A stretch of DNA of 51,710 nt from G963674665 sp964609625 (GTDB lineage Bacteria > Desulfobacterota > Desulfovibrionia > Desulfovibrionales > Desulfovibrionaceae), in contig CAZSRS010000031.1 in assembly GCA_964609625.1 (NCBI GenBank), forward strand, positions 1-51,710, written 5' to 3'. The translations under genes were made by a program, and so were the position numbers. How positions within the stretch are numbered: the stretch's first letter is position 1; every line of letters starts with the position of its first letter. Positions 24,568-40,558 of the stretch are shown here, piece after piece. Under the pieces are notes generated by a model. The model was given only the letters and a program-made list of their open reading frames with translations. It had not been told where the DNA came from and did not search any database.

Positions 24568-26460
24568 CTAGCGGCAGAGATTGTTTTTCCGTGCCGTGCT
24601 TATTGCCTCGCAGTGCCCCAGGGCGCAGGCCTTCCAGAAGTCATGGCAGGCAGCTTCGTGGTCTTCCTGGATTACGTAGATCTTTCCCCTGGAGAGATAG
24701 GGGGCGGCGTTTTCGGGCATCAGGTCGATGGAGCGGTTGTAATCCTCGACGGCCTTGCCATAATCCTTGGCGGAAAACAACAGATTGCCACGGATCAAAT
24801 GCGCCTGGGCGCTGCGCGGCGAAAGTTCCACGGCCTTGTCCGCGAGCTGCAAGGCGGTGGACAGGTCCTTGGCCAGTTCAGCCTCGGATATCTGCTGCAA
24901 CAGGGCCTGCAGCGCCTGGGCTTTGCGTTCCTGCTCCGCCGTGGTCTTGGCCGGTTCCTGCTGGGGTTGGAGCGGGACGTGTACCCGGGTGATCTTGCCG
25001 GCGGTCACGGCCGCGGTGAATTCCTTGGTTCCGAGACCTTCCTTGCTTACCTGCACACGGTAGGAGCCCGGCGCGAGTTCGATGCCCTGGGTGAAGGGGT
25101 CTCGGATGTCCATGAGTTTGATAGTGGCGTCTTCCACATCCACGTTGACGATGAGCTTGCCTTTGGATGGGTCTTCGAGCACGGGTTGGTCTGGTTCCGG
25201 TGTGGTTTTTTCCTTGGTTTCCTCAGCCTTGCGCGTTTCCGGGGGGCGAAGGTCGAAGCTCACCCGCTTGTGCGCCCCTTCCGTGACTTCGACAACGTGT
25301 TTCTGGGGTTCGAAGCCCGAACTTCGTATCTCCAGTTCGAATTTGCCGGGCCCCACCTCGATGCCCTGCTCGAACTTTGGCGCGATGTTCAGGATGCGGA
25401 TGGTGGCGTCCTCGGGGAGGACATCCACGTAGAGGCGTTCCTTGCCTTTTTCCACCTTTTCGGTGGGCGCGGCCTTGGGCTCTTCTGGCTTGCGTTCTTC
25501 AGGCTTGCGTTCTTCGGGCTTGGGCTCTAGGGCCGGTCCAGGTTCCGCATCCGAGACCAGGGTAATGGAAACCCGGGTTTCCTTGCCGGCAAAGACTTCG
25601 GCCTGGAGTTCGCTGGTCTGGTAGCCTTTGCCCGAGACCTGGATGAGATACTCGCCGGGCTTCAGGGCCATGCCCTGGCTGAAGGGGGTCTTGACCTCGG
25701 GCAGGATCACGCGGGCATCCTTTGGGGTAGTCGAAACAAACAGACGCCCGGTGGAAGCGTTTTCATCCTGTTCGGGTTTCTCAGCGGCCTCGGGCTGGGG
25801 CGCGGGAGCCTGGGCCTCGGTCGGAGGAGCATCCACCTTGGCCTTTTTTGTGAGGTCAAAAGCCACGTCGAGATCCTTGCCTTTTTCCACACGCACCGTC
25901 TTGACCTGCTTGTCCAGGCCGTCCTTGCTGACTTCCACGATGTATTCGCCGGGCCCGAGTTCCATGCCCTGCGTGAAGCTGGGGCCGATGTTCAGGATGC
26001 GTACCTTGGCGTCCTCGGGCTTCACCCTGATGAAGATGCGTTCCTTGCCGGCGCGTGGAGGCGCCTTGTCCGCTGGTTTTTCCGCGGGCGCATCCTCTTT
26101 CTTGTCTGTAGCGCTTGCTGCCGTGACTTCTTCCGTGGGCTCGGGCGTGGCCAGGCTGACTTCGAGTCGGGTGTCCTTGTCGGCCCGCACGGTCACGGTT
26201 TTGGTTTTGGGAGTGTAGCCTTCGGCGCTCACCTGGATCACATAGGTGCCTGGGGGGAGCTTGATGCCAGGGTGATAGGTCGTGGGGGTGTTGAGTATTC
26301 GGATGACAGGGGCGTTGACGTCCGCGCTCACGTAAAGTCGCCCCTTGTCCTGGGCCGAAGCCTCCATGGGCGACAGAAAACCTGTCCAGATCAGGGCGCA
26401 GAAAATCAGGAGGCCGAAGAGGTTCCTCCCTGTCCGGAGGATCAGTGATGTACCGAGCAT
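24568..26460 (-). CDS. exported protein with five PEGA repeats and C-terminal TPRs
   Basis: The 630-aa protein has a signal peptide (TGRNLFGLLIFCALIWTGFL, cleavage near ASA at 36). Five PEGA-type modules of about 65 residues follow (~40-105, 141-203, 238-302, 341-405, 433-497), most sharing the pattern [IV]-x-[IL]-[LM]-[ND]-I-x-P-F-x-Q-G-[IM]-x-[LV]-x-P-G-x-[YF], separated by charged Pro/Glu/Lys linkers. Residues ~515-620 form TPR repeats, and the C-terminus has four cysteines (605, 612, 617, 629), a pattern known from small TPR proteins. AAGGAAG precedes ATG 26460. It is probably a periplasmic cell-wall or surface adaptor. Confidence 0.85.
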   Translation of the reverse strand: MLGTSLILRTGRNLFGLLIFCALIWTGFLSPMEASAQDKGRLYVSADVNAPVIRILNTPTTYHPGIKLPPGTYVIQVSAEGYTPKTKTVTVRADKDTRLEVSLATPEPTEEVTAASATDKKEDAPAEKPADKAPPRAGKERIFIRVKPEDAKVRILNIGPSFTQGMELGPGEYIVEVSKDGLDKQVKTVRVEKGKDLDVAFDLTKKAKVDAPPTEAQAPAPQPEAAEKPEQDENASTGRLFVSTTPKDARVILPEVKTPFSQGMALKPGEYLIQVSGKGYQTSELQAEVFAGKETRVSITLVSDAEPGPALEPKPEERKPEERKPEEPKAAPTEKVEKGKERLYVDVLPEDATIRILNIAPKFEQGIEVGPGKFELEIRSSGFEPQKHVVEVTEGAHKRVSFDLRPPETRKAEETKEKTTPEPDQPVLEDPSKGKLIVNVDVEDATIKLMDIRDPFTQGIELAPGSYRVQVSKEGLGTKEFTAAVTAGKITRVHVPLQPQQEPAKTTAEQERKAQALQALLQQISEAELAKDLSTALQLADKAVELSPRSAQAHLIRGNLLFSAKDYGKAVEDYNRSIDLMPENAAPYLSRGKIYVIQEDHEAACHDFWKACALGHCEAISTARKNNLCR

Positions 26461-26670
26461 TGTTCTTCCTTAGTGACATGCCTTTGTGCTAGGATCGTGT
26501 TCTGAACTGGGACTGGGGGCATGGCATCGTGGGTCGAGAAGGTTTTTCCATTCAGTGCGTTGCAAGAGGATACCTGCCAACGCAAGTCTGCATACCCGCC
26601 TGGAGAGCGGGGAGCAAGCCGGTGAAGAGGTTTTTTGCCGAGATTTTGCATGCTGCCGGAGTGGAGGCAT

Positions 26671-26994
26671 CTACGATCCGAAAGGCCAGCCGAAGAAAAA
26701 GAAGGCCACCGCGACGGCAGCGGCAAGACCCAGGATCGAGACGATGCCGAGGGTCAGGAAATAGAGCCCACGAGGGTACAGCCGATGCAACCTTTTTACT
26801 TGCACCACCGTGGTTTCGCCGGCCTGTTCCTCGACGCGGACCACCTTGTAGTGCATCCACTTGTCTTCCCACCCCCTGTGGGTGGAGAGGATCAAGTTTT
26901 CCCGCAAGGCTTCTCGATCGAAGAACGAGGGCAGTTCCCGGACTTCTTCTCCGGAGGATATTTCTATGAAGACGGTATTGACGGTTCTGGACAT
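26671..26994 (-). CDS. small protein with C-terminal membrane anchor
   Basis: The 107-aa protein has a soluble N-terminal part (about 1-70: SGEEVRELPSFFDREALREN, HRGWEDKWMHYKVVRVEE) and one transmembrane segment near the end (GLYFLTLGIVSILGLAAAVA). I do not recognise a family. The ribosome-binding site is weak (GAG). It lies 210 bp upstream of the PEGA gene on the same strand; a common transcript is possible. Confidence 0.62.
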   Translation of the reverse strand: MSRTVNTVFIEISSGEEVRELPSFFDREALRENLILSTHRGWEDKWMHYKVVRVEEQAGETTVVQVKRLHRLYPRGLYFLTLGIVSILGLAAAVAVAFFFFGWPFGS

Positions 26995-27174
26995 GGCTCT
27001 TTTTTTGTTCGATTGAAGTTATATGAACGTGGAATAGACCCTTCTACCCAATCCGCAACAAATGGTAAAGATTAAGGCCGTATTTCGAATTGACGGGATT
27101 CGAGGCTCTGGAGGCGATGCTCCTGCCGGCGTCGCGTGGTCTGGAACTTATGACGGATGTTCAGGGAGGCTGCA

Positions 27175-32916
<5,742 letters not shown>

Positions 32917-35339
32917 GGCGCTACGACGTCTGATCATCTGGAGCGGGGCCGGGCTTGTAGGCCTGGTCCTGCTCCTGTGCGCGGCGCTGCTGTTGCTGGA
33001 CAGGCGTTTCCCCTTTTCCGAGCAGGCTTTTGCGCCTCCCGGCGCGGTGATTGTCACCGACCGTCGGGGCGAACCCCTGCGCTTCTTCCTGCCCCACGAC
33101 GACCGTTGGCGTTTCCCCGTGCGTCTGCGGGACGTTTCACCCGTGTTGGTGGAAACCGTCTTGGCCTCCGAGGACCGTTATTTTCATTATCATCCCGGAG
33201 TCAATCCCTTTTCCATTCTGCGGGCGGCCTTGACCAACCTGCGGGCCGGAGCGGTGCGCTGCGGCGGTTCGACCATTCCCATGCAGCTGGCACGGCTGGC
33301 CGATCCCGCGCCGCGGACCCTGCGGGTCAAGACCAGGGAGGCCCTGCGGGCGTTGCAATTGGACGTGCACTACGACAAGGAGCGCCTGCTTTCCTGGTAC
33401 CTGAACATGGCGCCTTTTGGCGGCAACATCGTGGGTGTGGGCGCCGCCGCCTACTTTTATTTCGGCAAGCACCCCTCGCAGCTGTCCCTGGGCGAGGCCG
33501 CGTTGTTGGCCATCCTGCCGCGCTCTCCGAAAGGGTATGATCCTTTCCGGAATCCGGAGCGGGCCAAGGCGGTGCGCGACCGGCTGCTCGATCAGTTGGC
33601 CCGGCGCGGGGACGTTTCGCGTGTCGAGGCCGAGGCGGCCAAGGCCCAGGAGTTGCCGCGTCGAAGGCACGCCCCTCCCATGCTGGCGCCGCATTTATCC
33701 GGAACCCTTTACGAGCGCTACGCCAGGCCGGCCAATCCCCGGACCATGGCCGTACGCAGCACCCTGGACGCACGCATGCAGCGTATCGCCCAGATCAAAC
33801 TGCGAGAACGGGTGGACTGGCTCAGGGGGCAGGGGCTGTCCAACGCCGCGGCGGTGGTACTGGACGTGCGCACCAGGGAGGTGCTGGTCATGGTGGGCTC
33901 GGCCCGGTTCTTCGACGACAAGCACCAGGGGCAGATCAACGGCGCCCTGACGAAACGCTCCCCGGGTTCGGCGCTCAAGCCCTTTCTCTACGCCTTGGCC
34001 ATGGACAAGGGCCTGGTGACGCCCCAGAGTCTGTTGCTGGACCTGCCCACGGACTTTGCCGGCTATGTGGCGCAGAACTACGACAAACGTTACCGGGGGC
34101 GCGTGACCGTGGAGGAGGCCCTGGCCCGGTCCCTGAACGCCCCGGCGGTGCGGTTGCTGGCCGAGACCGGACTGGGGGATTTCCACGCCCTGCTGCTGGA
34201 CCTGGGCCTGCGCAGCATCGACAAACCGCCGGGATATTACGGATTGCCCCTGGTGTTGGGCGGGGCCGAGGTGAGGCTCCTGGACCTGGTGAACGCCTAT
34301 GCCACCCTGGCCCAGGGCGGGATGCACCGCGAGGTTCGGGACGTCCTGGAGGTAACCGACGACTACCCCTTCATGGGCGAGCGGACGGAAGACGCCCCCC
34401 CCGGTGGAGCGGGGCACGGACGGCGGTTGCTCTCCGCTGAGGCCTGCCATCTGGTGGAGCGAATCCTCAGCGGCGTGGAGCGCGCGGACATGCCTCTGGG
34501 CTGGAACTTGGCGCGGGACGTGCCCGCGGTGGCCTGGAAGACCGGCACTTCCTACGGCCATCGCGACGCCTGGGCCGTGGGTTATTCCTCGCGCCATGCC
34601 GTGGGCGTCTGGGTGGGGAACATGGACGGCAGGCCCGAGCGCGGTATATCCGGGGCGCGGCACGCCGGTCCGCTGCTCTTCGAGCTGTTCCGTGCCTTGG
34701 AGCCTTCCGGCTCGCACCTGCCGGAGCCGGAGTTCCTGAACATCGAGCAGGTGGAGGTCTGCGCCGAGAGCCGTCATCTGGCGACGCCGCTGTGCACGGA
34801 GCGGATGCGCATGGACATCATCCCCGAACGCAGCAGGGTTCCGAGGGATACCATGCACCGCAGGATCTTCGTGGATGCGGAGACAGGTGAGTTGCTGCAA
34901 GGGAACTGCCTCTCCCAGCGGCCGCACAAGGCGCGCGTGGTCAGGGAATATCCTCCGGAGCTGATCGCCTGGCAGCGTAGCCGGGGCATGGCCGTGGAAA
35001 CATTGCCGCCCCTGTCGCCCTTGTGTGCGGAAGTGCCCGGCGGCGAGAAGCCCGTGATCGTCTCGCCCTCGGGCAGCACGCCGTACCGCATCAGGGCCGA
35101 GGCACCGCGGGAGTTTCAGCGTATCGCTTTGGTGGTCCAGTCGCCGGCCGACAACGCCACGCTCTACTGGTATCAGAACGGCGAGCTCGTAGCCAAGGGT
35201 GGGCCGGAGGACAAACTCTTCCTCCCCATGCAGCCCGGGGAGCACCGGCTGGTGGTCATGGACTCCAAGGGGCGGCAGGACGCCGTGACCTTCAGGGTGG
35301 AGGAGGCCAAACAGTAACCGGAATGCGTGGATTATTCCA

Positions 35340-35369
35340 TTGACAGGCAGCCCAGTTGTTTTCTAGGAA
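35340..35369 (+). promoter_or_regulatory. possible sigma70 promoter before the PilZ-like gene
   Basis: TTGACA (35340-35345), an 18-bp spacer and TAGGAA (35364-35369). The -35 is perfect and the -10 weak. It lies about 70 bp before the gene at 35442. Confidence 0.4.
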
Positions 35370-35441
35370 TACAGAAGGCAGTAGTCGGCGTTTGTCTTGT
35401 TTCATTTTGTCCATGCTTCACCGCTACAAGCAGGTTTTTTG

Positions 35442-35846
35442 ATGAACACCTCGCCGCGTTCTTCCCGCAACCTCGCCTGCCCGGCCATCGAGCGCCGCAG
35501 GGCGCATCGCCACACGCTCGAACCTCTGGCGCTCCTGAGCCTGCGTTGCACCAGCGGGCTCGAATACTTGTGCACCATCAGGGACATCAGCCCCGAAGGG
35601 CTCAGGGTGGAGATCTGTTGCGGAGAGGATTTCAGTTCCCTGGACTTTGGGGAATTGCTCGGCGTGACCAACTGCACGGAGGCGCTCGCCTCGATCCTCA
35701 AGGCACGGGATCTGCGGCTTGTCTGGATCAGGGGGCGCGAGGCCGGGTTCACGTTCGAAGAGCCACTGCCCTTGAACTCAACGGAGCTGCGGCAACTCCT
35801 GGAGCAAAACCACCTGTTACCTTGGATGCAGTGGCGGACGTATTGA
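35442..35846 (+). CDS. PilZ-like domain protein (cyclic-di-GMP binding candidate)
   Basis: The 134-aa protein has an N-terminal RRxxR-type motif (ERRRAHRHTLE, residues ~17-27) and a beta-rich body (CTIRDISPEGLRVEI, i.e. the D-x-S-x-x-G element), both typical of PilZ. The function would be to sense cyclic di-GMP, and no output domain is attached. ATG 35442 is chosen; the ribosome-binding site is weak. The match rests on two short motifs, so moderate confidence. Confidence 0.68.
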   Translation: MNTSPRSSRNLACPAIERRRAHRHTLEPLALLSLRCTSGLEYLCTIRDISPEGLRVEICCGEDFSSLDFGELLGVTNCTEALASILKARDLRLVWIRGREAGFTFEEPLPLNSTELRQLLEQNHLLPWMQWRTY

Positions 35847-36240
35847 TACCAAGTGGCCATAGAAGAGCGCAGCTTGATATCGCGCGGCAGGACACCGCGT
35901 AGAGAGCGAAGCCCGCACAAGGCTTGGTGTAACCGCGTTTTCGCCAGGCAGCTGCAATCAAAGCACAGGACGTGTTATGATTGCAGCATGATATGAGCCG
36001 CCTCCTCCGTCCCTGTACACATCGTGCCATGGACCCGCACCCCGCATCGGGCAGCCGCATCAGGCAAGGGTTGGCAAGGCACCTCGTTCAGCATGATCCT
36101 CCAAACGGAAGGCATCAAAACGCCGCTCCCACTGTATTGCACACGGGGTACGGAGGTGTCGTCCATTGGGCACGTTTTCCTTGGAAAAGAGGATCGTGCA
36201 CGCGCGCTCGGGACGTCCGTACCTGAAGGAAAGCGAAAAA
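35847..36240. other. gene-free stretch with one dyad
   Basis: Between the PilZ-like stop and the minus-strand terminator I see no supportable gene. The one clear element is a dyad GCTGCAATCA (35951-35960) / TGATTGCAGC (35978-35987), a perfect 10-bp inverted repeat 17 bp apart with an inner CAC/GTG match. Its role is unknown. Confidence 0.5.
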
Positions 36241-36275
36241 GGGCATAGGGGAAAACGTGTATTCCCCCTATGCCC
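36236..36275 (-). terminator. intrinsic terminator of the aconitase/foldase operon
   Basis: GGGCATAGGGGAA (36241-36253) pairs with TTCCCCCTATGCCC (36262-36275, one extra C). Read on the minus strand the stem is followed by TTTTTC, so it ends transcripts coming from the foldase gene, whose stop is at 36333. Confidence 0.85.
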
Positions 36276-36332
36276 GGCCCCAGAAATGCAGGACGTGATG
36301 GGCCAACATGCTTTGGCCAGGTCAGTCGGATT

Positions 36333-38216
36333 TCAGTTCAGGTATTCCGGGCTGACCACTTCAATTTTGGCGTTTTCTTTCAGGTTCTGGACATAGGCCT
36401 GGTAGAGTTCGTTGCGTATTCCCTGCTGGAGCAGAGAGAGCCAGTCGGCCTTTTCGTTGTTCCAACGCTCGTCGTTGGGATGTTCCACGGTCTTGAGCCG
36501 AGCCAGGGCATAGCCGTCACCCGTGGAAAAGGGTTTGTCCAGCCATTGATCGGGTTTCGCTTTGAACACGGCCTGGATTAGTTCCTGATTCAGCCCCAGT
36601 TCAGGAACAACGCCACGGCGGTCGAAGAGTGCGGATGATTTGAGTTCGGCCTTGAGGTCGTCGGTCAACCCGGTTTTGGTGATGGCATCGAGCAGTTCCT
36701 CGGCTTTGGTGAGGGCCAGCTTCTGGGCCTTGTCCCGGCGCAGTGATTCGATCACGCTCTGGCGCACGGACTCCAGGGGGTCGAATTCCGCGGGCCTGCG
36801 GTCCGTGACTTGGGCGATGATGTAGCCCTTGCTCGTGGCCAGGGGCATGTCGGTGACTTCGCCTGCCTGCATGGCGAAGAGTTTCTCCAGGGCCTGATCG
36901 TTGAGGCCGAGCAGGCTGGCGCCCTGTTCGCGGGAAAAGAGTTCTGTCTTGTCGAGTTGCAGCCCCAGATCCTTGGCCACGTTTTCCAGGGGCATGCCGG
37001 TGATGACCTGTTCCAGTCCCTGATCCAGGAGGTCGGTGAGGGTGTCGGCGGCCTTGTCCCGAGCCAGAAGCTGGCGGATTTCGTCCTTGACCTCTTCCAG
37101 GGGTTTTTGCCTGGAGTCGCGGACCTCCTCCACCAACACAGCGTGCCAGCCGAAGGGGGAGCGCACCGGCGCGCTGATCACGCCGGGCTGGGTGTTGAAG
37201 ACCGCCTCCTCGAAGGGCTCCACCATTTCACCACGGCCGATCCACCCCAGATCGCCCCCTCGCTCGGCGGAGGGGTCTTCGGAGTGCTCCCTGGCCAGTT
37301 CGGCAAAGGAAGCCCCCTGGCGGGCCTGCTCGGTGAGTTCTTCTATCCTGGTCTTGGCGGCTGCTTCGGTTTCCGCTGTGGCGTCGTCGTTGACGGCGAT
37401 GAAGATGTGGCTCGCCTTGACCTTCTTGTCTTCGTTGTAGGTGACGATATTGGCGTCGTAGTAGGATTGGATCTCCGCGTCGGAGACCTGGACCTGGCCT
37501 GAGAGGGCCTCGGGCGTGAAGGAGAGGTATGCGAGCTGCAACCGCAACGGCTGCTTGAAGCTGTCCTTGTTAGTTTCGTAATAGGCGGCGATGTCCTCTT
37601 CGCTTACCTCCACGGACTGGGTGAAGCTGTCGGCTTTCACCAACAGATAGTCGATGGCGCGTTGCTCCCAGGAGTAGCTGAAGAGGTCATGGGCCTGGAT
37701 TTCGTCCACCTGTGCCGGGAGGGTGGTGTAATACTTGAGCTTGCTCTGCACAATGGAGGAGCGGATCTGCTGCTCGAACTGGGTGGGAGTCATGCCCTGG
37801 CCGGCCAGAATGTTGCGGTAGAGTTCCTTGTCAAAGCCCTGTTCGGTGCTGAAGGCCGGGAAGGAGCGGATCTGCGCCGCGATCTCCGCGGGCGAGGCGG
37901 CGATGCGCAGACGTTCGGCCTCGGCGATCAGCAAATCGTCGGTGATCAGCTGCCAGAGCACCTGCTCCTTGAAGCCCAGGGCCTTGAGGTCTTCGGGCGT
38001 GACCGTTGGATTCTGCTGGCGGATCTGCTCCAGGGCCCGTGTTACGCTCTGGGAAAAGCTTGAGATCAGGATGGGGCGGTCATTGACCATGGCCACGACC
38101 TGGGTGCGATTGCCCCTAAAGGAGCCCACGCCCCAAAAAACGAACACGATGATGATGAGTGCGAACAGAATTTTCACGCCCCAGGATTCGGCGCTTCTGC
38201 GGATAGCCTCGAGCAT
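36333..38216 (-). CDS. ppiD: PpiD/SurA-type periplasmic peptidyl-prolyl isomerase
   Basis: The 627-aa protein has an N-terminal anchor (VKILFALIIIVFVFWGVGSF, ~14-33), a SurA-like chaperone region (about 40-180), a parvulin domain (~255-365: KVKASHIFIAV, SEDPSAERGGDLGWIGRGEM, PVRSPFGWHAVLV) and a further C-terminal chaperone/PPIase-like region. This architecture is PpiD: an inner-membrane foldase helping proteins leaving the Sec pore. It follows acn by 43 bp on the minus strand and precedes the terminator. Confidence 0.9.
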   Translation of the reverse strand: MLEAIRRSAESWGVKILFALIIIVFVFWGVGSFRGNRTQVVAMVNDRPILISSFSQSVTRALEQIRQQNPTVTPEDLKALGFKEQVLWQLITDDLLIAEAERLRIAASPAEIAAQIRSFPAFSTEQGFDKELYRNILAGQGMTPTQFEQQIRSSIVQSKLKYYTTLPAQVDEIQAHDLFSYSWEQRAIDYLLVKADSFTQSVEVSEEDIAAYYETNKDSFKQPLRLQLAYLSFTPEALSGQVQVSDAEIQSYYDANIVTYNEDKKVKASHIFIAVNDDATAETEAAAKTRIEELTEQARQGASFAELAREHSEDPSAERGGDLGWIGRGEMVEPFEEAVFNTQPGVISAPVRSPFGWHAVLVEEVRDSRQKPLEEVKDEIRQLLARDKAADTLTDLLDQGLEQVITGMPLENVAKDLGLQLDKTELFSREQGASLLGLNDQALEKLFAMQAGEVTDMPLATSKGYIIAQVTDRRPAEFDPLESVRQSVIESLRRDKAQKLALTKAEELLDAITKTGLTDDLKAELKSSALFDRRGVVPELGLNQELIQAVFKAKPDQWLDKPFSTGDGYALARLKTVEHPNDERWNNEKADWLSLLQQGIRNELYQAYVQNLKENAKIEVVSPEYLN

Positions 38217-38259
38217 TGGGGTCTCCGGTTGTTATGAGTGTCAACGGCGCGGGCGAGCG

Positions 38260-40194
38260 TCAGCTCTTCCTTGACCGGCGCACGTGATTCAGCAGGCCGC
38301 CTGCCTGGATAATGTCTCGTTCCTTTGTCGTCAAATCATTTGTCAGGACGATCTCGCCGCCGTCCTGGAGCGTCGCGGTCACCCTGCCGCCGGGGGTCAC
38401 GGTCGAGGTGTCGAGGCCCATGGTCCCCCCCTGCTCCACACGCTGGTAATCGTCCTTGTTCACGAAGGTCAAGGGGAGGATGCCGAAGTTCACGAGGTTC
38501 GCGCGATGGATGCGGGCAAAGGATTTGGCCACGACCGCGGCCACGCCCAGGAAGCGCGGACCCAGGGCTGCGTGTTCGCGGCTGGAGCCCTGGCCATAGT
38601 TCTCGCCGGCCACGATGATGCCGCCCCCGGCCTGCTTGATGCGCCCGACAAAGCCGGAATCCACCTGGCTGAAGAGATACTCGCTGATGGCCGGGATGTT
38701 GGAGCGCAGGGACATGATGGCGGCGCCCCCTGGCAGAATGTGGTCGGTGGTCACGTCGTCGCCGAGTTTGAGCACGACCGAAGCCTGGATGGTATCAGGC
38801 AGTGCCGGGAACTGGGGCAGGGGGACGATGTTGTTGCCGCGTCGCACCGTGGCCTGCATCTGCTCGGGAGAACCCAGCTCCGGCGGATAGATGAAGAGGT
38901 GCGAGATGGTGGGTGGGTTCACGGGCAATTCGGGGCGTTCAAGGAAAAAACCACCCCATTCGGCCGGGTCGGTGAACTTGCCACGCAAAGCGACCTGTGC
39001 CGCGGTCTGGGGGCTGACGAGATAGACCTGACCGTCCGGGGTGCCGCTGCGTCCTTCGAAATTGCGGTTGAAGGTGCGTACGCTGACGCCCTTGGAGACC
39101 GGGGATCCACCCATGCCGATGCAGGGACCGCAGGCGCATTCGAGCACGCGGGCGCCGGCGTCCAGCAACAGTTCGAGGTATCCTTCCTGCGCCAGGAGCT
39201 TGAGCACCTGCTTCGAGCCCGGTGCGATGAGGAAGTCCACCATCTCGTGGGTGGGTTGCCGTTTGATGATGTCGGCCACCAGGGCGAGGTCGCTGAAAGA
39301 GGAATTGGTGCAGGAGCCGATGATCACCTGATCCACTTCAAGGCCGTCCAGTTCTTCCACGGTCTTGACGTTGTCCGGCATGTGCGGGCAGGCGGCCAGA
39401 GGGACCAGGGTGCCAAGGTCCACCACGATCTCTTCGTCGTAGGCGGCGTTGTCGTCGGCACTCATGGGGGTGTATTCCGCGGCGCGATGCATGGAGCGCA
39501 TGAACAGGCGCGTCTGTTCATCACTGGGAAAGATCGAGGTCGTTGCACCCAGCTCCGCGCCCATGTTGGTGATGGTGGCGCGTTCGGGCACCGTGAGCGT
39601 TGCCACGCCAGGACCGGCGAATTCCATGACCTTGCCCACACCGCCCTTGACCGTGAGCACGCGCAGCAAATGCAGGATCACGTCCTTGGCGCTGGCCCAG
39701 CCCTTCAGTTCGCCCTCGAGCCAGACACGAACGACCTTGGGCATGGTGATGACGTATGGTTCACCGGCCATGGCTAGGGCCACGGAGAGACCGCCCGCGC
39801 CCATGGCCAGGCTGCCCATGCCCCCGGCGGTGGGGGTGTGGCTGTCCGAGCCGATGAGGGTCTTGCCGGGGCGGGCGAACAGCTCCAGATGCAGTTGGTG
39901 GCAGATGCCCAGACCGGTTGGCGAAAAAATCATGCCGTACTTGCGGGCCACGCTGCGCAGGTAGGCGTGATCCTCGGCGTTGCGCGGCCCCACCTGCATG
40001 GTGTTATGGTCCACGTAGCTCACGGAGAGTTCGGTTCGCACCCTGTCCAGGCCCAGTGCCTCGAACTGCAAACAGGCCATGGTTCCGGTGGCGTCCTGGG
40101 TCAGGGTCTGGTCGATGCGCAGGCCGATCTCCTCGCCGGGGTGCATCGCACCGAAAACGAGGTGCTCGGAAATGATCTTCTGGGTCAGGTTCAT
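38260..40194 (-). CDS. acn: aconitate hydratase, Aquifex type
   Basis: The 644-aa enzyme interconverts citrate and isocitrate with a 4Fe-4S cluster. The cluster ligands appear as IIGSCTNSSF and CACGPCIGMGG; GSDSHTPTAGGMG, DDVTTDHILPGG and GQGSSREHAA are aconitase signatures. The length fits the short Aquifex-type subgroup rather than the ~890-aa AcnA. ATG 40194 has AGGAG before it; an upstream in-frame extension is low-complexity and rejected. It sits in a minus-strand operon with a 95-aa coiled coil and PpiD. Confidence 0.94.
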   Translation of the reverse strand: MNLTQKIISEHLVFGAMHPGEEIGLRIDQTLTQDATGTMACLQFEALGLDRVRTELSVSYVDHNTMQVGPRNAEDHAYLRSVARKYGMIFSPTGLGICHQLHLELFARPGKTLIGSDSHTPTAGGMGSLAMGAGGLSVALAMAGEPYVITMPKVVRVWLEGELKGWASAKDVILHLLRVLTVKGGVGKVMEFAGPGVATLTVPERATITNMGAELGATTSIFPSDEQTRLFMRSMHRAAEYTPMSADDNAAYDEEIVVDLGTLVPLAACPHMPDNVKTVEELDGLEVDQVIIGSCTNSSFSDLALVADIIKRQPTHEMVDFLIAPGSKQVLKLLAQEGYLELLLDAGARVLECACGPCIGMGGSPVSKGVSVRTFNRNFEGRSGTPDGQVYLVSPQTAAQVALRGKFTDPAEWGGFFLERPELPVNPPTISHLFIYPPELGSPEQMQATVRRGNNIVPLPQFPALPDTIQASVVLKLGDDVTTDHILPGGAAIMSLRSNIPAISEYLFSQVDSGFVGRIKQAGGGIIVAGENYGQGSSREHAALGPRFLGVAAVVAKSFARIHRANLVNFGILPLTFVNKDDYQRVEQGGTMGLDTSTVTPGGRVTATLQDGGEIVLTNDLTTKERDIIQAGGLLNHVRRSRKS

Positions 40195-40270
40195 GGGCAG
40201 GCTCCTGTGCGGGATGAGGAAGTGCGTTGCGGATGGGCCGGGCAGTGGTCTGGGTATTCCCGAGGGAGTG

Positions 40271-40558
40271 TCAGAACGGCAATCCGGCCTCGGCGTTGCG
40301 CAGCCGGTTGATCTTTTTGCGTCGAAATTCCATTTCCACCTCGAGGCGCAGCTTTTCCTGTTGCGTCTCGAAGATCTCCTTGGCCAGGCTTTGTGATCGG
40401 TCCTGAATTTCACTCAGGCGCAGCGCACGGATGCGTTGTTCCGCCTCCTGATGCAGGCGTTTGAAGTCATCCAGTTCACACTGCAACGCGGCGACTTCCT
40501 GGTCGCTTCCGCTGGCAGGACTAGAGGAGGATGCGTCGCCGTCGTTTCCCCTGTGCAT
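40271..40558 (-). CDS. small coiled-coil protein
   Basis: The 95-aa protein has a polar Ser-rich start (MHRGNDGDASSSSPASGSDQ) and then a long charged helix (~21-85: ALQCELDDFKRLHQEAEQRI, then KLRLEVEMEFRRKKINRL) that reads as a coiled coil. I recognise no family. It overlaps the upstream EPSP-synthase-like gene by 38 bp, with GAGGA before the ATG, and ends 76 bp before acn. The overlap suggests coupled translation. Confidence 0.65.
   Translation of the reverse strand: MHRGNDGDASSSSPASGSDQEVAALQCELDDFKRLHQEAEQRIRALRLSEIQDRSQSLAKEIFETQQEKLRLEVEMEFRRKKINRLRNAEAGLPF

Noticed and set aside
36024..36248. Short plus-strand frame of about 74 codons before the foldase terminator
   Set aside because: No ribosome-binding site, no motif, and it runs into the terminator of the opposite operon.
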